Positions 8,318 to 17,311 of a DNA stretch of 50,263 bases are shown here, in pieces. The stretch covers positions 1-50,263 of the forward strand of contig NZ_JAAGVC010000039.1 in the NCBI RefSeq assembly GCF_010858045.1, written 5' to 3'. The DNA is from Nocardia cyriacigeorgica. GTDB taxonomy: Bacteria > Actinomycetota > Actinomycetes > Mycobacteriales > Mycobacteriaceae. The translations under genes were made by a program, and so were the position numbers. Within the stretch, counting starts at the first letter, position 1, and each line of letters begins with the position of its first letter. The notes beneath the pieces were generated by a model. It had not been told where the DNA came from. It saw only the letters and a list, made by a program, of their open reading frames with translations, and ran no database searches.

Positions 8318-8357
8318 ACTGGGCAGCCCGCGAGGATAACCGGTGGCGTCGGCCCAT

Positions 8358-8363
8358 TAGGCT
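8358..8363 (+). promoter_or_regulatory. Predicted -10 box of hisD operon
   Basis: TAGGCT fits TANNNT. It lies 55 bases before ATG 8418, giving a short untranslated leader with AAGGA about ten bases before the start. Confidence 0.45.
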
Positions 8364-8417
8364 GGTAGAGGCAACTTTCCCGTTGCGGACCCGCTGCAGA
8401 CAAGGATCGACACCGAT

Positions 8418-9755
8418 ATGACATCCCGCATCGAGCTCGCCCGCGTCGATTTGCGCGGTCGTACTCCCTCCGCTGCCGAGCTGCGCACCGCGCTGCCGCG
8501 CGGGGGAGTCGACGTCGACTCGGTGTTGCATCAGGTGCGGCCGGTGGTCGAGGCGATCCGCGACCGTGGTGTGGCCGCGGCGCAGGAATTCAGCGAGAAG
8601 TTCGACGGCGTCGCCCCGGCCGCCGTGCGCGTGCCCGAAGCCGAACTGGCCGCCGCGCTCGACCAGCTCGACCCGGCAGTGCGGGCCGCGCTCGAGGTCG
8701 CCATCGAACGCACCAGGACCGTGCACGCCGATCAGCGGCGCACCGACACCGTCACCGAGGTGGTGCCCGGCGGCACCGTCACCGAGCGGTGGGTTCCGGT
8801 GGAACGGGTGGGGCTGTATGTGCCCGGCGGCAACGCCGTCTACCCGTCCAGCGTCGTGATGAACGTGGTCCCGGCGCAGGCCGCGGGCGTGGAATCGCTG
8901 GTGGTGGCCTCGCCGCCGCAGGCGCAGTTCGGCGGGCTGCCGCATCCGACCATCCTGGCCGCGGCCCGGCTACTCGGCGTGGACGAGGTGTGGGCGGTCG
9001 GCGGCGCGCAGGCGGTGGCCCTGCTCACCTACGGCGGCACCGACACTACCGGCGAGCAGCTCGCACCGGTGGACATGATCACCGGCCCCGGCAACATCTT
9101 CGTCACCGCCGCCAAGCGGCTGTGCCGCGGCCTGGTGGGCATCGACGCCGAAGCCGGCCCCACCGAGATCGCCATCCTCGCCGACGCCACCGCCGACCCG
9201 GTGCACGTGGCCGCCGACCTGATCAGCCAGGCCGAACACGATGTTCTCGCGGCCAGCGTGCTGGTCACCGACAGCGTCGCCCTCGCCGACGCCGTGGACG
9301 CCGCGCTCACCGCGCAGATGACAGTGGTGAAACACGCGCACCGGGTCACCGAGGCGCTGACCGGCGCCCAGTCCGGGACGGTGCTGGTCGACGACATCGA
9401 GCAGGGCCTGCGGGTGGTCAACGCCTACGCCGCCGAACACCTCGAGATCCAGACCGCCGACGCCGCGGCCGTGGCCGCGCGGGTGCGCAGCGCGGGCGCG
9501 GTGTTCGTCGGCGCCTACGCCCCGGTCAGCCTGGGCGATTACTGCGCCGGATCCAACCATGTGCTGCCCACCGCTGGCTGCGCGCGGCACTCCTCGGGTC
9601 TGAGCGTGCAGACCTTCCTGCGCGGCATCCACATCGTGGAATACACCGAGGCGGCATTGAAGGACGTCGCCGGTCACGTGGTGGCGCTGGCGAACGCCGA
9701 GGATCTGCCCGCGCACGGCCAGGCCGTGCAGGCGCGGTTCGAGGCGCTGTCGTGA
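8418..9755 (+). CDS. hisD: Histidinol dehydrogenase
   Basis: The product is 445 residues. It performs the last two steps of histidine synthesis, oxidising L-histidinol through histidinal to histidine with two NAD+. Family signatures seen are VPGGNAVYPSSVVMN, the GPGNIFVTAAKR loop, AGPTEIAILAD and the zinc-site stretch LISQAEHD, then CAGSNHVLPT near the C-terminus. It is the first gene of the his group; its TGA (9753-9755) overlaps the GTG of hisC. The same gene opens the his operon in mycobacteria. Confidence 0.97.
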   Translation: MTSRIELARVDLRGRTPSAAELRTALPRGGVDVDSVLHQVRPVVEAIRDRGVAAAQEFSEKFDGVAPAAVRVPEAELAAALDQLDPAVRAALEVAIERTRTVHADQRRTDTVTEVVPGGTVTERWVPVERVGLYVPGGNAVYPSSVVMNVVPAQAAGVESLVVASPPQAQFGGLPHPTILAAARLLGVDEVWAVGGAQAVALLTYGGTDTTGEQLAPVDMITGPGNIFVTAAKRLCRGLVGIDAEAGPTEIAILADATADPVHVAADLISQAEHDVLAASVLVTDSVALADAVDAALTAQMTVVKHAHRVTEALTGAQSGTVLVDDIEQGLRVVNAYAAEHLEIQTADAAAVAARVRSAGAVFVGAYAPVSLGDYCAGSNHVLPTAGCARHSSGLSVQTFLRGIHIVEYTEAALKDVAGHVVALANAEDLPAHGQAVQARFEALS

Positions 9756-10885
9756 GCGCCGTGCCCGGTGCGCGCATCGGACTCGCGGATCTGCCGCTGC
9801 GGGAGAACCTGCGCGGCAAGAGCCCCTACGGCGCCCCGCAGCTGACGGTGCCGGTGCAGCTCAACACCAACGAGAACCCGCATCCGCCCAGCCGCGCCCT
9901 CATCGACGACGTCGCCGAGGCCATCCGCGCCGCCGCCGCGGACCTGCACCGCTACCCCGACCGCGACGCCGTCGCCCTGCGCACCGACCTGGCCGCCTAC
10001 CTGACCAGGCAGACCGGTGTCGCGGTGGACGCGAGCAATGTGTGGGCGGCCAACGGTTCCAACGAGATCCTGCAACAGCTCTTGCAGGCCTTCGGCGGCC
10101 CGGGCCGCAGCGCGCTCGGTTTCGTGCCGTCGTATTCGATGCACCCGATCATTTCCGAGGGCATCGACACCGAATGGATCGAAGCCAGGCGATCGGCGGA
10201 CTTCTCCCTCGACATCGACGCCGCCCTCGCCGCCATCGCCGAGCGCAGGCCCGATGTGGTGTTCGTGACCAGCCCCAACAACCCGACGGGGCACAGCGTG
10301 CCGTCGGCCGAGCTGGCGCGGATTCTGGACGCGGCGCCGGGCATCGTCATCGTCGACGAGGCCTACGGCGAGTTCTCCGCCCAGCCCAGCGCCATCGGCC
10401 TGATCGACCGGTACCCGGCCAAGCTGGTGGTGAGCCGCACCATGAGCAAGGCCTTCGCCTTCGCCGGCGGGCGCCTCGGCTACCTGGTGGCCGCGCCCGC
10501 GGTGATCGACGCGCTGCTGCTGGTGCGGTTGCCCTATCACCTGTCGGTGGTCACCCAGGCCGCCGCTCGCGCGGCCCTGCGTCACGCCGACGAAACCCTC
10601 GGCAGCGTCGCGGAATTGGCCGCCCAGCGCGACCGGGTGGCCGCCGAACTGGCCGCCCTCGGCTTCGAGGTGGTGCCGAGCGATGCCAACTTCCTGCTGT
10701 TCGGGCGGTTCGCCGACGCGCCACGCGCCTGGCAGCACTACCTGGACGAAGGTGTGCTCATCCGCGATGTCGGGATCCCCGGCTTCCTGCGCACCACCAT
10801 CGGCCTCGCCGCCGAGAACGACGAATTCCTGCGGGTCAGTGCGAAACTGGCCGGTACCGAACTGACCGCCGGGTCCGCCCGATGA
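9752..10885 (+). CDS. hisC: Histidinol-phosphate aminotransferase
   Basis: The product is 377 residues, a fold-type I PLP enzyme that converts imidazole acetol phosphate and glutamate to histidinol phosphate. Motifs are LNTNENPHPPS near the N-terminus, the SPNNPTG loop, IVDEAYGEF with the cofactor-binding Asp, and SRTMSKAFAFAGGRLGY with the Schiff-base lysine. GTG 9752 overlaps the hisD stop by four bases and the stop overlaps hisB, so hisD-C-B are translationally coupled. Confidence 0.96.
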   Translation: MSAVPGARIGLADLPLRENLRGKSPYGAPQLTVPVQLNTNENPHPPSRALIDDVAEAIRAAAADLHRYPDRDAVALRTDLAAYLTRQTGVAVDASNVWAANGSNEILQQLLQAFGGPGRSALGFVPSYSMHPIISEGIDTEWIEARRSADFSLDIDAALAAIAERRPDVVFVTSPNNPTGHSVPSAELARILDAAPGIVIVDEAYGEFSAQPSAIGLIDRYPAKLVVSRTMSKAFAFAGGRLGYLVAAPAVIDALLLVRLPYHLSVVTQAAARAALRHADETLGSVAELAAQRDRVAAELAALGFEVVPSDANFLLFGRFADAPRAWQHYLDEGVLIRDVGIPGFLRTTIGLAAENDEFLRVSAKLAGTELTAGSAR

Positions 10886-11532
10886 GTACGGAAGCGAGCA
10901 TGAACCGAACCGCGCGGGTGGAGCGCACCACCAAGGAGTCGAGCATCGTCGTCGAGCTGAACCTCGACGGCACCGGCCGCACCGACATCTCCACCGGTGT
11001 CCCGTTCTACGACCACATGCTGACCGCGCTGGGCGCGCACGCCAGCTTCGACCTGACCGTGCGCGCGGACGGCGATATCGAGATCGAGGCCCACCACACC
11101 GTGGAGGACACCGCGATCGTGTTCGGCCAGGCGCTGGGCCAGGCGCTCGGCGACAAGAAGGGCATCCGCCGCTTCGGCGACGCCTATATCCCGATGGACG
11201 AAACCCTCGCCCACGCCGCCGTCGACGTCTCCGGGCGGCCCTACTGCGTGCACGTCGGCGAACCGGACCACCTGCTGCACGCGGTGATCCCGGGTTCGTC
11301 GGTGCGCGGGCGCGGTGAGCCGGGCGCGCCGTATTCGACGGTGCTCAACCGGCACGTCTTCGAATCGATCGCGCTCAACGCGCGCATCGCGTTGCATGTG
11401 CGGGTGCTGTACGGGCGCGACCAGCACCACGTCACCGAGGCCGAGTTCAAGGCGGTGGCGCGGGCGCTGCGCGCGGCCGTCGAACCCGACCCGCGGGTCA
11501 GCGGCGTCCCGTCGACGAAGGGGGCGCTGTGA
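10882..11532 (+). CDS. hisB: Imidazoleglycerol-phosphate dehydratase
   Basis: The product is 216 residues, the monofunctional type without the phosphatase domain of enterobacterial HisB. It dehydrates imidazole glycerol phosphate to imidazole acetol phosphate at a dimanganese site. Metal-binding stretches IEAHHTVEDT and YGRDQHHVTEAEFKA are present, and VPFYDHML is typical. ATG 10882 overlaps the hisC stop; ATG 10900, preceded by GGAAG at proper spacing, is an equally good start that gives a 210-residue protein. Confidence 0.96.
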   Translation: MSTEASMNRTARVERTTKESSIVVELNLDGTGRTDISTGVPFYDHMLTALGAHASFDLTVRADGDIEIEAHHTVEDTAIVFGQALGQALGDKKGIRRFGDAYIPMDETLAHAAVDVSGRPYCVHVGEPDHLLHAVIPGSSVRGRGEPGAPYSTVLNRHVFESIALNARIALHVRVLYGRDQHHVTEAEFKAVARALRAAVEPDPRVSGVPSTKGAL

Positions 11533-12161
11533 GTACCTCGGTGGTGTTGCTGGATTACGGCTCCGGCAATCTGCATTCGGCCGAACGCGCGCTCGTGCGG
11601 GCCGGCGCCCAGGTGGAGGTGACCGCCGACCCGAAGGCCGCGCTGGCCGCCGACGGATTGGTGGTGCCCGGCGTCGGCGCGTTCGCGGCCTGCATGGCCG
11701 GGCTGCGCGCGGTGCGCGGGGAACGCATCATCGGCCAGCGCCTGGCCGGCGGCCGTCCGGTGCTCGGCATCTGCGTCGGCATGCAGATCATGTTCGACCG
11801 CGGCGTCGAGTTCGATGTGGAGACCGAGGGCTGCGGCGAATGGCCCGGCACCGTCGCCCGCCTCGACGCCCCGGTGCTCCCGCACATGGGCTGGAACACC
11901 GTCGACGCCCCCGCCGACAGCGTGTTGTTCGCAGGCATGGACGCCGACACCCGCTTCTACTTCGTGCACTCCTACGCCGCCCAGCAGTGGGACCTGCCCA
12001 CCAGCGAGCACATCGCCGCACCGAAGCTCACCTGGGCCGAACACGGCACCAAGTTCCTGGCCGCGGTGGAGAACGGCGCGCTCTCGGCGACGCAGTTCCA
12101 CCCGGAGAAATCCGGGGATGCGGGGGCGCAGCTGCTGCGCAACTGGGTGCGGTCGCTGTAG
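11529..12161 (+). CDS. hisH: Imidazole glycerol phosphate synthase, glutaminase subunit
   Basis: The product is 210 residues, a class I glutamine amidotransferase. It releases ammonia that is channelled to HisF. The nucleophile is Cys82 in LGICVGMQ; the His-Glu pair lies in QFHPEKSG near the C-terminus, and LLDYGSGNLHS is the usual beginning. GTG 11529 overlaps the hisB stop. Its partner gene hisF lies 2.5 kb downstream, after a membrane protein gene, hisA and impA. Confidence 0.96.
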   Translation: MSTSVVLLDYGSGNLHSAERALVRAGAQVEVTADPKAALAADGLVVPGVGAFAACMAGLRAVRGERIIGQRLAGGRPVLGICVGMQIMFDRGVEFDVETEGCGEWPGTVARLDAPVLPHMGWNTVDAPADSVLFAGMDADTRFYFVHSYAAQQWDLPTSEHIAAPKLTWAEHGTKFLAAVENGALSATQFHPEKSGDAGAQLLRNWVRSL

Positions 12162-12479
12162 GTCGGCGTCGGGCCGAGCCCAGCTCGCGGTGGTCGGCGA
12201 TCACGCGGTCCATGTTTCGAGCACTCCTCGGCCGTCCGCTATGGCAGACGGGCAGCGGTGCGCCGTGACCTCGGTCGAGCTCGCACGGGGTTCCGGCACC
12301 AGGTCTTCGGTCCTCGGGCAGGTCGGCGATGGTCCCACGCGCCGAAGTTTGGGCGGTAGTACGTGCGGGCCTCGGCGCCGAGTCGGGGAGAACCCTGACC
12401 CGGAGGGGGCGAAATCCCCGGGGCGCTCCCGGATTCGGGTGCCCGCCCACGGATATAGCGTGGTCGGCAGGAGGTCGCC
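12162..12479. other. 318-base gap between hisH and membrane protein gene
   Basis: No convincing gene is seen on either strand. Near the right end TATAGC (12454-12459) could be a -10 box and AGGAGG (12469-12474) is the ribosome binding site of the next gene. A short GC hairpin around 12405-12420 (GGGG, then CCCC after about six bases) may help end the hisDCBH transcript. Confidence 0.35.
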
Positions 12480-13007
12480 ATGAGATCCGTCACCGTAGCG
12501 TCGGCCGTGATCGGGGTGTACGCGGTCGTCGCGAGTTTCGCCTTCGCCACCACCGCGGTCGAGACGATGCTGTTGTACCCGAACATCTTTCGTGAGGTGC
12601 CGGACTCGCTGGCGCAGACCGAGGAGTTTATGTCCGTGGTCGCCGTCGGCGACGTGATGCGGCCGATGGGCGGGGTGCTGACGCTGACCGCGCTCATCGC
12701 CTGCGCCGTCGCGGTGCGTTATCGCATGGGCCGGGCCTGGATGACGGCGTCGTTGATCTCGCTGATCAGCGGGCAGTTCCTGCTCTCGGTGCTGTACCAG
12801 TGGCCGCGTGCGTCCATTCTGTTCGACGACCGTGACGAGTACACCCTGGCCGAGATCGAGCAGGCCGCCTCGGAGTTCCTGCTCGGGCAGGGCCTGCGCA
12901 TCGCGGCCGCCGCGGTGACCGCGGTCTGCGCGGTGGTCGCGGCGCTGGTCTGTTATCGCGCGAGGGTGCTGGAGACCGCGGTCGACGAGTTCGCCGCGGC
13001 ACTCTGA
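12480..13007 (+). CDS. Four-helix integral membrane protein, unknown function
   Basis: The product is 175 residues with four likely membrane helices: an N-terminal one at about 5-25, a central pair around 68-105, and one near 135-158. The loop after the first helix holds ETMLLYPNIFREVP. Overall this resembles small DUF1772/anthrone-oxygenase-like membrane proteins, but I do not claim that family. AGGAGG precedes ATG 12480 at ideal spacing. It interrupts the histidine genes between hisH and hisA; nothing in it suggests a role in histidine synthesis. Confidence 0.65.
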   Translation: MRSVTVASAVIGVYAVVASFAFATTAVETMLLYPNIFREVPDSLAQTEEFMSVVAVGDVMRPMGGVLTLTALIACAVAVRYRMGRAWMTASLISLISGQFLLSVLYQWPRASILFDDRDEYTLAEIEQAASEFLLGQGLRIAAAAVTAVCAVVAALVCYRARVLETAVDEFAAAL

Positions 13008-13106
13008 CGGCGGCACGTACCGAACCGGTGCTCGAAGGCGCGGCGCGGCTGCCTCGGCGATCGGTGAATCCGCAGGCCCGGGGCCGGGTTGCCGAAGGTG
13101 AGCTAC

Positions 13107-13112
13107 TAGGCT
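13107..13112 (+). promoter_or_regulatory. Predicted -10 box of leaderless hisA message
   Basis: TAGGCT ends seven bases before GTG 13120. This would make hisA-impA-hisF a unit with its own promoter, separate from hisDCBH. Confidence 0.5.
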
Positions 13113-13119
13113 GTTCGGA

Positions 13120-13851
13120 GTGAGTCTTGTGCTGCTGCCCGCCGTCGATGTCGCCAATGGAGAGGCCGTCCGCCTGGTACAGGGGGAGGCCGGGAGCGAG
13201 ACCAGCTACGGTTCGCCCCGTGAGGCCGCGCTCGCCTGGCAGGAAGCCGGCGCCGAATGGGTGCATCTGGTGGATCTGGACGCGGCCTTCGGGCGCGGAT
13301 CCAATCGGGAACTGCTGGCCGAGGTGGTCGGCGAACTCGATGTGAAGGTGGAGCTGTCCGGCGGCATCCGCGACGACGAATCGCTGAAGGCCGCGATGGC
13401 CACCGGCTGCGCGCGGGTCAACCTCGGCACCGCCGCGCTGGAGGACCCGGTGTGGTGCGCCCGCGCGATCGCCGAATACGGCGAACGGGTCGCGGTGGGC
13501 CTGGATGTGCGGATCATCGACGGCGAGTACCGGCTGCGCGGGCGCGGCTGGGTCAGCGACGGCGGCGACCTGTGGGAGGTGCTCGAGCGCCTGGAACGCG
13601 ACGGGTGCTCGCGCTACGTGGTCACCGACGTCACCAAGGACGGCACGCTGACCGGCCCGAACCTGGATCTGCTGCGCGAGGTGTGCGCCGCCACCGACGC
13701 CCCGGTCATCGCCTCCGGCGGGGTGTCGACCATCGACGATCTGATCGCCATCGCCGAGCTGGTGCCCGACGGGGTGGAGGGCTCGATCGTCGGCAAGGCG
13801 CTCTACGCGGGCCGGTTCACGCTGCCCGAGGCGCTCGCCGCGGTGCGCTGA
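13120..13851 (+). CDS. priA: HisA/PriA isomerase (histidine and tryptophan synthesis)
   Basis: The product is 243 residues, a TIM barrel that isomerises ProFAR to PRFAR. In actinobacteria the hisA position is held by PriA, which also performs the TrpF step (phosphoribosylanthranilate isomerisation). The catalytic aspartates fit: Asp10 in LLPAVDVANGEAVRLVQG and the one in VVTDVTKDGTLTGPN; the phosphate-binding loops VELSGGIRD and IASGGVS are present. The trp group in this window has no trpF, which agrees with dual use. The start is GTG 13120, right after a leaderless-type promoter. The impA gene follows after ten bases. Confidence 0.95.
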   Translation: MSLVLLPAVDVANGEAVRLVQGEAGSETSYGSPREAALAWQEAGAEWVHLVDLDAAFGRGSNRELLAEVVGELDVKVELSGGIRDDESLKAAMATGCARVNLGTAALEDPVWCARAIAEYGERVAVGLDVRIIDGEYRLRGRGWVSDGGDLWEVLERLERDGCSRYVVTDVTKDGTLTGPNLDLLREVCAATDAPVIASGGVSTIDDLIAIAELVPDGVEGSIVGKALYAGRFTLPEALAAVR

Positions 13852-13861
13852 CCCCACCGAT

Positions 13862-14704
13862 ATGACCGTCCCGAACCCCGATCCCGCCACACTGCTGCCC
13901 ATCGCCGCCGAGGTACTCGACGCGGCCGCGGTGCGCTTCGTCGACGGCCTCGGCGCGCCGAGCGCGGTCGACAAGGGCCACAACGATTTCGCCACCGAAC
14001 TCGATCTGGAACTGGAACGCACCATCTCCGCGCGGCTGCACCAGCTCACCGGAATCGAGGTGCACGGCGAGGAATTCGGCGGCCCGCAGCTGACCAGCGG
14101 CACCGCGTGGGTGCTCGACCCCATCGACGGCACCTTCAACTACTCGTCCGGGCATCCACTCTCGGGCATGCTGCTGGCGCTGGTGCGGGACGGGGAACCG
14201 GTGCTCGGCCTGACCTGGCTGCCGGTGCTCGGCCGCCGCTACGCCGCCGTCGCCGGTGGTCCGGTGCTGCTCGACGGTGTGCCGCTGCCGCCGCTGCCCA
14301 CCGGAACGCTGGCCGAGGCGATGATCGGCTTCGGCGCGTTCAACCTCGATTCGCGCGGGCGCATCCCCGGCCGCTTCCGGTTCGATCTGCTCGGTGCGCT
14401 GAGCAGGCTGTCCTCGCGGGTGCGGATGCACGGCTCCACCGGCATCGACCTGGCCTTCACCGCCTCGGGCGCGCTGGGCGGAGCCATCGTGTTCGGCCAT
14501 CACCCGTGGGACAACGCGGCCGGTGTGGCGCTGGTGCGCGCGGCCGGGGGAGTGGTGACCGACCTGGCCGGCGCGCCGTGGCATATCGAATCGGGCTCGG
14601 TGCTGGCCGCCGCGCCGGGGGTGCACGCCGAGCTGCTGGAGATGATCGGTTCGGTGTCGGCGGAAACAGAACCCACCGCCGCGCGCGGTGGCCGGGAAGG
14701 ATGA
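13862..14704 (+). CDS. impA: Inositol monophosphatase family protein
   Basis: The product is 280 residues. Both family signatures are present: WVLDPIDGTFNYSSG with the metal-binding aspartates, and HPWDNAAGVALVRAAGGVV near the C-terminus. HGEEFGG supplies the upstream Glu. It is the positional counterpart of impA, which lies between hisA and hisF in mycobacteria. Substrates could be inositol phosphate (for phosphatidylinositol and mycothiol) or histidinol phosphate; the latter activity (HisN) is needed in the pathway and this is the only candidate phosphatase here, but sequence alone does not decide. The stop is five bases from hisF. Confidence 0.9.
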   Translation: MTVPNPDPATLLPIAAEVLDAAAVRFVDGLGAPSAVDKGHNDFATELDLELERTISARLHQLTGIEVHGEEFGGPQLTSGTAWVLDPIDGTFNYSSGHPLSGMLLALVRDGEPVLGLTWLPVLGRRYAAVAGGPVLLDGVPLPPLPTGTLAEAMIGFGAFNLDSRGRIPGRFRFDLLGALSRLSSRVRMHGSTGIDLAFTASGALGGAIVFGHHPWDNAAGVALVRAAGGVVTDLAGAPWHIESGSVLAAAPGVHAELLEMIGSVSAETEPTAARGGREG

Positions 14705-14708
14705 GGCG

Positions 14709-15482
14709 ATGACGGTCGCGGTACGCGTGATTCCGTGCCTGGACGTGGACGCGGGCCGGGTGGTCAAGGGCGTCAAGTTCCAGAACCTGCGCGATGCGGG
14801 CGATCCGGTGGAACTGGCGGCCCTCTACGACGCCCAGGGCGCCGATGAGCTGACCTTCCTCGACGTCAGCGCGTCCTCCGCCGACCGGGGCACCATGATC
14901 GACGTGGTCACCCGCACCGCGGAACAGATCTTCATCCCGCTCACCGTCGGCGGCGGCGTGCGCACCGTCGACGATGTGGACCGGTTGCTGCGCGCCGGTG
15001 CGGACAAGGTGTCGGTGAACACCGCGGCCATCGCCAGGCCCGAGGTGCTGCGGGAGATGTCGGAGCGGTTCGGTTCGCAGTGCATCGTGCTGTCGGTCGA
15101 TGCCCGCACGGTGCCGGACGGCCAACCCGATACGCCGTCGGGGTGGGAGGTCACCACGCACGGCGGTAAGCGCGGCACCGGCATCGATGCGGTCGAGTGG
15201 GCGGTGCGCGGCGCCGAACTCGGCGTGGGCGAGATCCTGCTCAACTCGATGGACGCCGACGGCACCAAGGCGGGATTCGACCTGCCGATGATCCGCGCCG
15301 TGCGCGCGGCGGTCTCGATCCCGGTGATCGCCAGCGGCGGCGCGGGCAAGGTCGAGCACTTCGTGCCCGCGGTGGAAGCCGGGGCCGACGCGGTGCTGGC
15401 GGCGAGCGTGTTCCACTTCGGCGACCTGAGCATCCCGCAGGTCAAGGACGCGATGCGGGCCGCGGACATCGTCGTCCGGTAG
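14709..15482 (+). CDS. hisF: Imidazole glycerol phosphate synthase, cyclase subunit
   Basis: The product is 257 residues, a TIM barrel that uses ammonia from HisH to form imidazole glycerol phosphate and AICAR. Catalytic aspartates are Asp12 in VIPCLDVDAGRVVKG and the one in LNSMDADGTKAGFD; VGGGVRTVDD and ASGGAGKVEHF bind phosphate. A ribosome binding site (GGATGAGG) precedes ATG 14709. In mycobacteria hisI follows directly; here 6.6 kb containing a FAAL, an ACP and a PKS-oxoamine synthase separate the two. Confidence 0.97.
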   Translation: MTVAVRVIPCLDVDAGRVVKGVKFQNLRDAGDPVELAALYDAQGADELTFLDVSASSADRGTMIDVVTRTAEQIFIPLTVGGGVRTVDDVDRLLRAGADKVSVNTAAIARPEVLREMSERFGSQCIVLSVDARTVPDGQPDTPSGWEVTTHGGKRGTGIDAVEWAVRGAELGVGEILLNSMDADGTKAGFDLPMIRAVRAAVSIPVIASGGAGKVEHFVPAVEAGADAVLAASVFHFGDLSIPQVKDAMRAADIVVR

Positions 15483-15523
15483 CGGCGCCGGCTCGGCGTT
15501 CGCACACCAAGGGTGAGGCCGGA

Positions 15524-15540
15524 CGCACCCTGCGGGTGCG
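15524..15540. terminator. Short GC hairpin between hisF and the FAAL gene
   Basis: CGCACCC (15524-15530) pairs with GGGTGCG (15534-15540) around a three-base loop, 42 bases after the hisF stop. It has no T tract, so it could be a weak or Rho-assisted stop, or a mere leader hairpin of the following unit. Confidence 0.35.
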
Positions 15541-15626
15541 CGGGCCGGTCCCTGAGGGTGCTGTTTCGGCAGCGGTGAATCGGTGAGAGTGAGAACTCCC
15601 ACCACCCACCGCGAAGGAATCCGCCC

Positions 15627-17279
15627 GTGCACGACAGTTTTGTGCAGCACGTCAGGCAACAGGTCGCCGTATACGGCAATACCAGGTCCTACACCTATCT
15701 CCGTGAGCGCGGCCGCGAGCTCGACGAGGAGGTCGCCGGCTATCGCGATCTCGACCGCGACGCCAGGGCCCTCGCGGTCTGGCTGGCCGGGCAGCAGGCA
15801 TCGGCGCGGCCGGTGGTGCTGCTCTACGCCGACCCGATGGCGTTCCTGCGCGCGTTCCTCGGTTGCCTGTACGCCGGTGTGATCGCCGTTCCGGCGCCGG
15901 TTCCGCATGATGAACGCAGCACCCGGCGCGTCGCCGGGGTGATCGCCGACTGCGGTGCCGGGCTGGTGCTCACCACCGCCGACCTCGCGCCGCTGATCGC
16001 GGCCGCGGCCCCCACGGTGACGGTTTCCGCCACCGACGCCGCGCTGGGCGACCCCGACGCCTGGCAGATGCCGGAGATCGACCGGGACACGGTGGCGTTT
16101 CTGCAGTACACCTCGGGGTCCACCGGCAACCCGAAGGGCGTCGTCGTCACGCACGGCAATCTGCTGCACAACGAGGCGGCGATCGCGGAACTGGGCATCG
16201 ACGACACCACGACCGCCGTCAGCTGGATCCCGCACTTCCACGATATGGGTCTGATCGGCATGCTGCTCGGCGCGGTCCACGCCGGGGCGAACCTGGTGTT
16301 CATGGCGCCGATGACGTTCCTCAAGCGCCCGGTGCGCTGGCTGCAGGCCATCGACCGATACCGGGCGACCGCCACGGCCGCACCGAATTTCGCCTACGAA
16401 CTGATCAGCCGCCGGGTCACCGACGAACAGCTGGCCGAGCTGGATCTGTCCAGTCTGGAGATCGCGCTGTGCGGTGCGGAGCCGGTGCGCGCACGCACCA
16501 TGGCGGCCGTACGGGAACGGTTCGCGCCCGCGGGCTTGCGGGCGACGGCGTTGCGTCCGGCCTACGGATTGGCCGAGGTGACCTTGCTGGCCAGCGCTGC
16601 ACGCACGCCGTCGCTGCCGGCTTCCTTCCACACCGCCGACGCGCCCCTGGTCGGCTGCGGACAGCCCGCGCGTGGGCTCGACATCCGCATCGTCGACCCC
16701 GACACCCGCCGGCCGCTGCCCGACACCGTCGTCGGCGAGATCTGGATCCGCGGCGCCAGCGTCGCCGCCGGTTACTGGAATCGCCCGGCCGAGACCAGCG
16801 ACGATTTCGGCGCCCACCTCGGCGCGGAAGGGCCGTTCCTGCGCACCGGTGATCTCGGGCTCATGGCCGACGGCGAGCTGTTCGTCGCCGGGCGCCGCAA
16901 GGATCTGCTGATCGTCAACGGCCGCAACATCTATCCGCAGGACATCGAGGAGTTGGTGCGCGGGCTGCATCCGGCGCTGGCGGGCGCAGGCGTCGCGGTC
17001 TCGGTCGACGCCGGCGACCGGGAACGCCTGGTCGTGGTGCACAGCGTGAAGACCGCGCGGCAAGAGGGCATCAGCCTCGCCGAACTCACCTCCGTGATCA
17101 AGACCGCCGTCGCGCGCGAATTCGCGGTGCCCGCACCGAATGTCGTGCTCGTCGAACCGCGCTCGGTGCACCGCACCACCAGCGGCAAAGTGCAGCGCAA
17201 CTCGATGCGCACCGCACTGCTGCACCGCCGCGTCGACGGCGTGCTGCACCACGACCTCGAACCGGCGCCGAGCCGGTGA
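15627..17279 (+). CDS. Fatty acyl-AMP ligase (FAAL)
   Basis: The product is 550 residues of the ANL superfamily. The AMP-binding loop is YTSGSTGNPKG (161-171). WIPHFHDMGLIG, YGLAEVTL and GRRKDLLIVNGRNIYPQDIE are FAAL rather than acyl-CoA synthetase signatures, and the C-terminal RTTSGKVQR holds the usual lysine. FAALs make acyl-AMP from free fatty acids and pass the acyl group to an acyl carrier protein rather than to CoA. GAAGGAA lies before GTG 15627, and the stop overlaps a possible GTG of the ACP gene. With the ACP and the PKS-oxoamine synthase it forms a loading-extension-release assembly. Acyl chain length cannot be read from the sequence. Confidence 0.93.
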   Translation: MHDSFVQHVRQQVAVYGNTRSYTYLRERGRELDEEVAGYRDLDRDARALAVWLAGQQASARPVVLLYADPMAFLRAFLGCLYAGVIAVPAPVPHDERSTRRVAGVIADCGAGLVLTTADLAPLIAAAAPTVTVSATDAALGDPDAWQMPEIDRDTVAFLQYTSGSTGNPKGVVVTHGNLLHNEAAIAELGIDDTTTAVSWIPHFHDMGLIGMLLGAVHAGANLVFMAPMTFLKRPVRWLQAIDRYRATATAAPNFAYELISRRVTDEQLAELDLSSLEIALCGAEPVRARTMAAVRERFAPAGLRATALRPAYGLAEVTLLASAARTPSLPASFHTADAPLVGCGQPARGLDIRIVDPDTRRPLPDTVVGEIWIRGASVAAGYWNRPAETSDDFGAHLGAEGPFLRTGDLGLMADGELFVAGRRKDLLIVNGRNIYPQDIEELVRGLHPALAGAGVAVSVDAGDRERLVVVHSVKTARQEGISLAELTSVIKTAVAREFAVPAPNVVLVEPRSVHRTTSGKVQRNSMRTALLHRRVDGVLHHDLEPAPSR

Positions 17280-17311
17280 CCACCCACCCCTATTCCACCC
17301 GGGAGACGACC

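Noticed and set aside
8232..8417. His leader peptide attenuator before hisD
   Set aside because: No short frame with a run of His codons is present in the leader after the -10 box.
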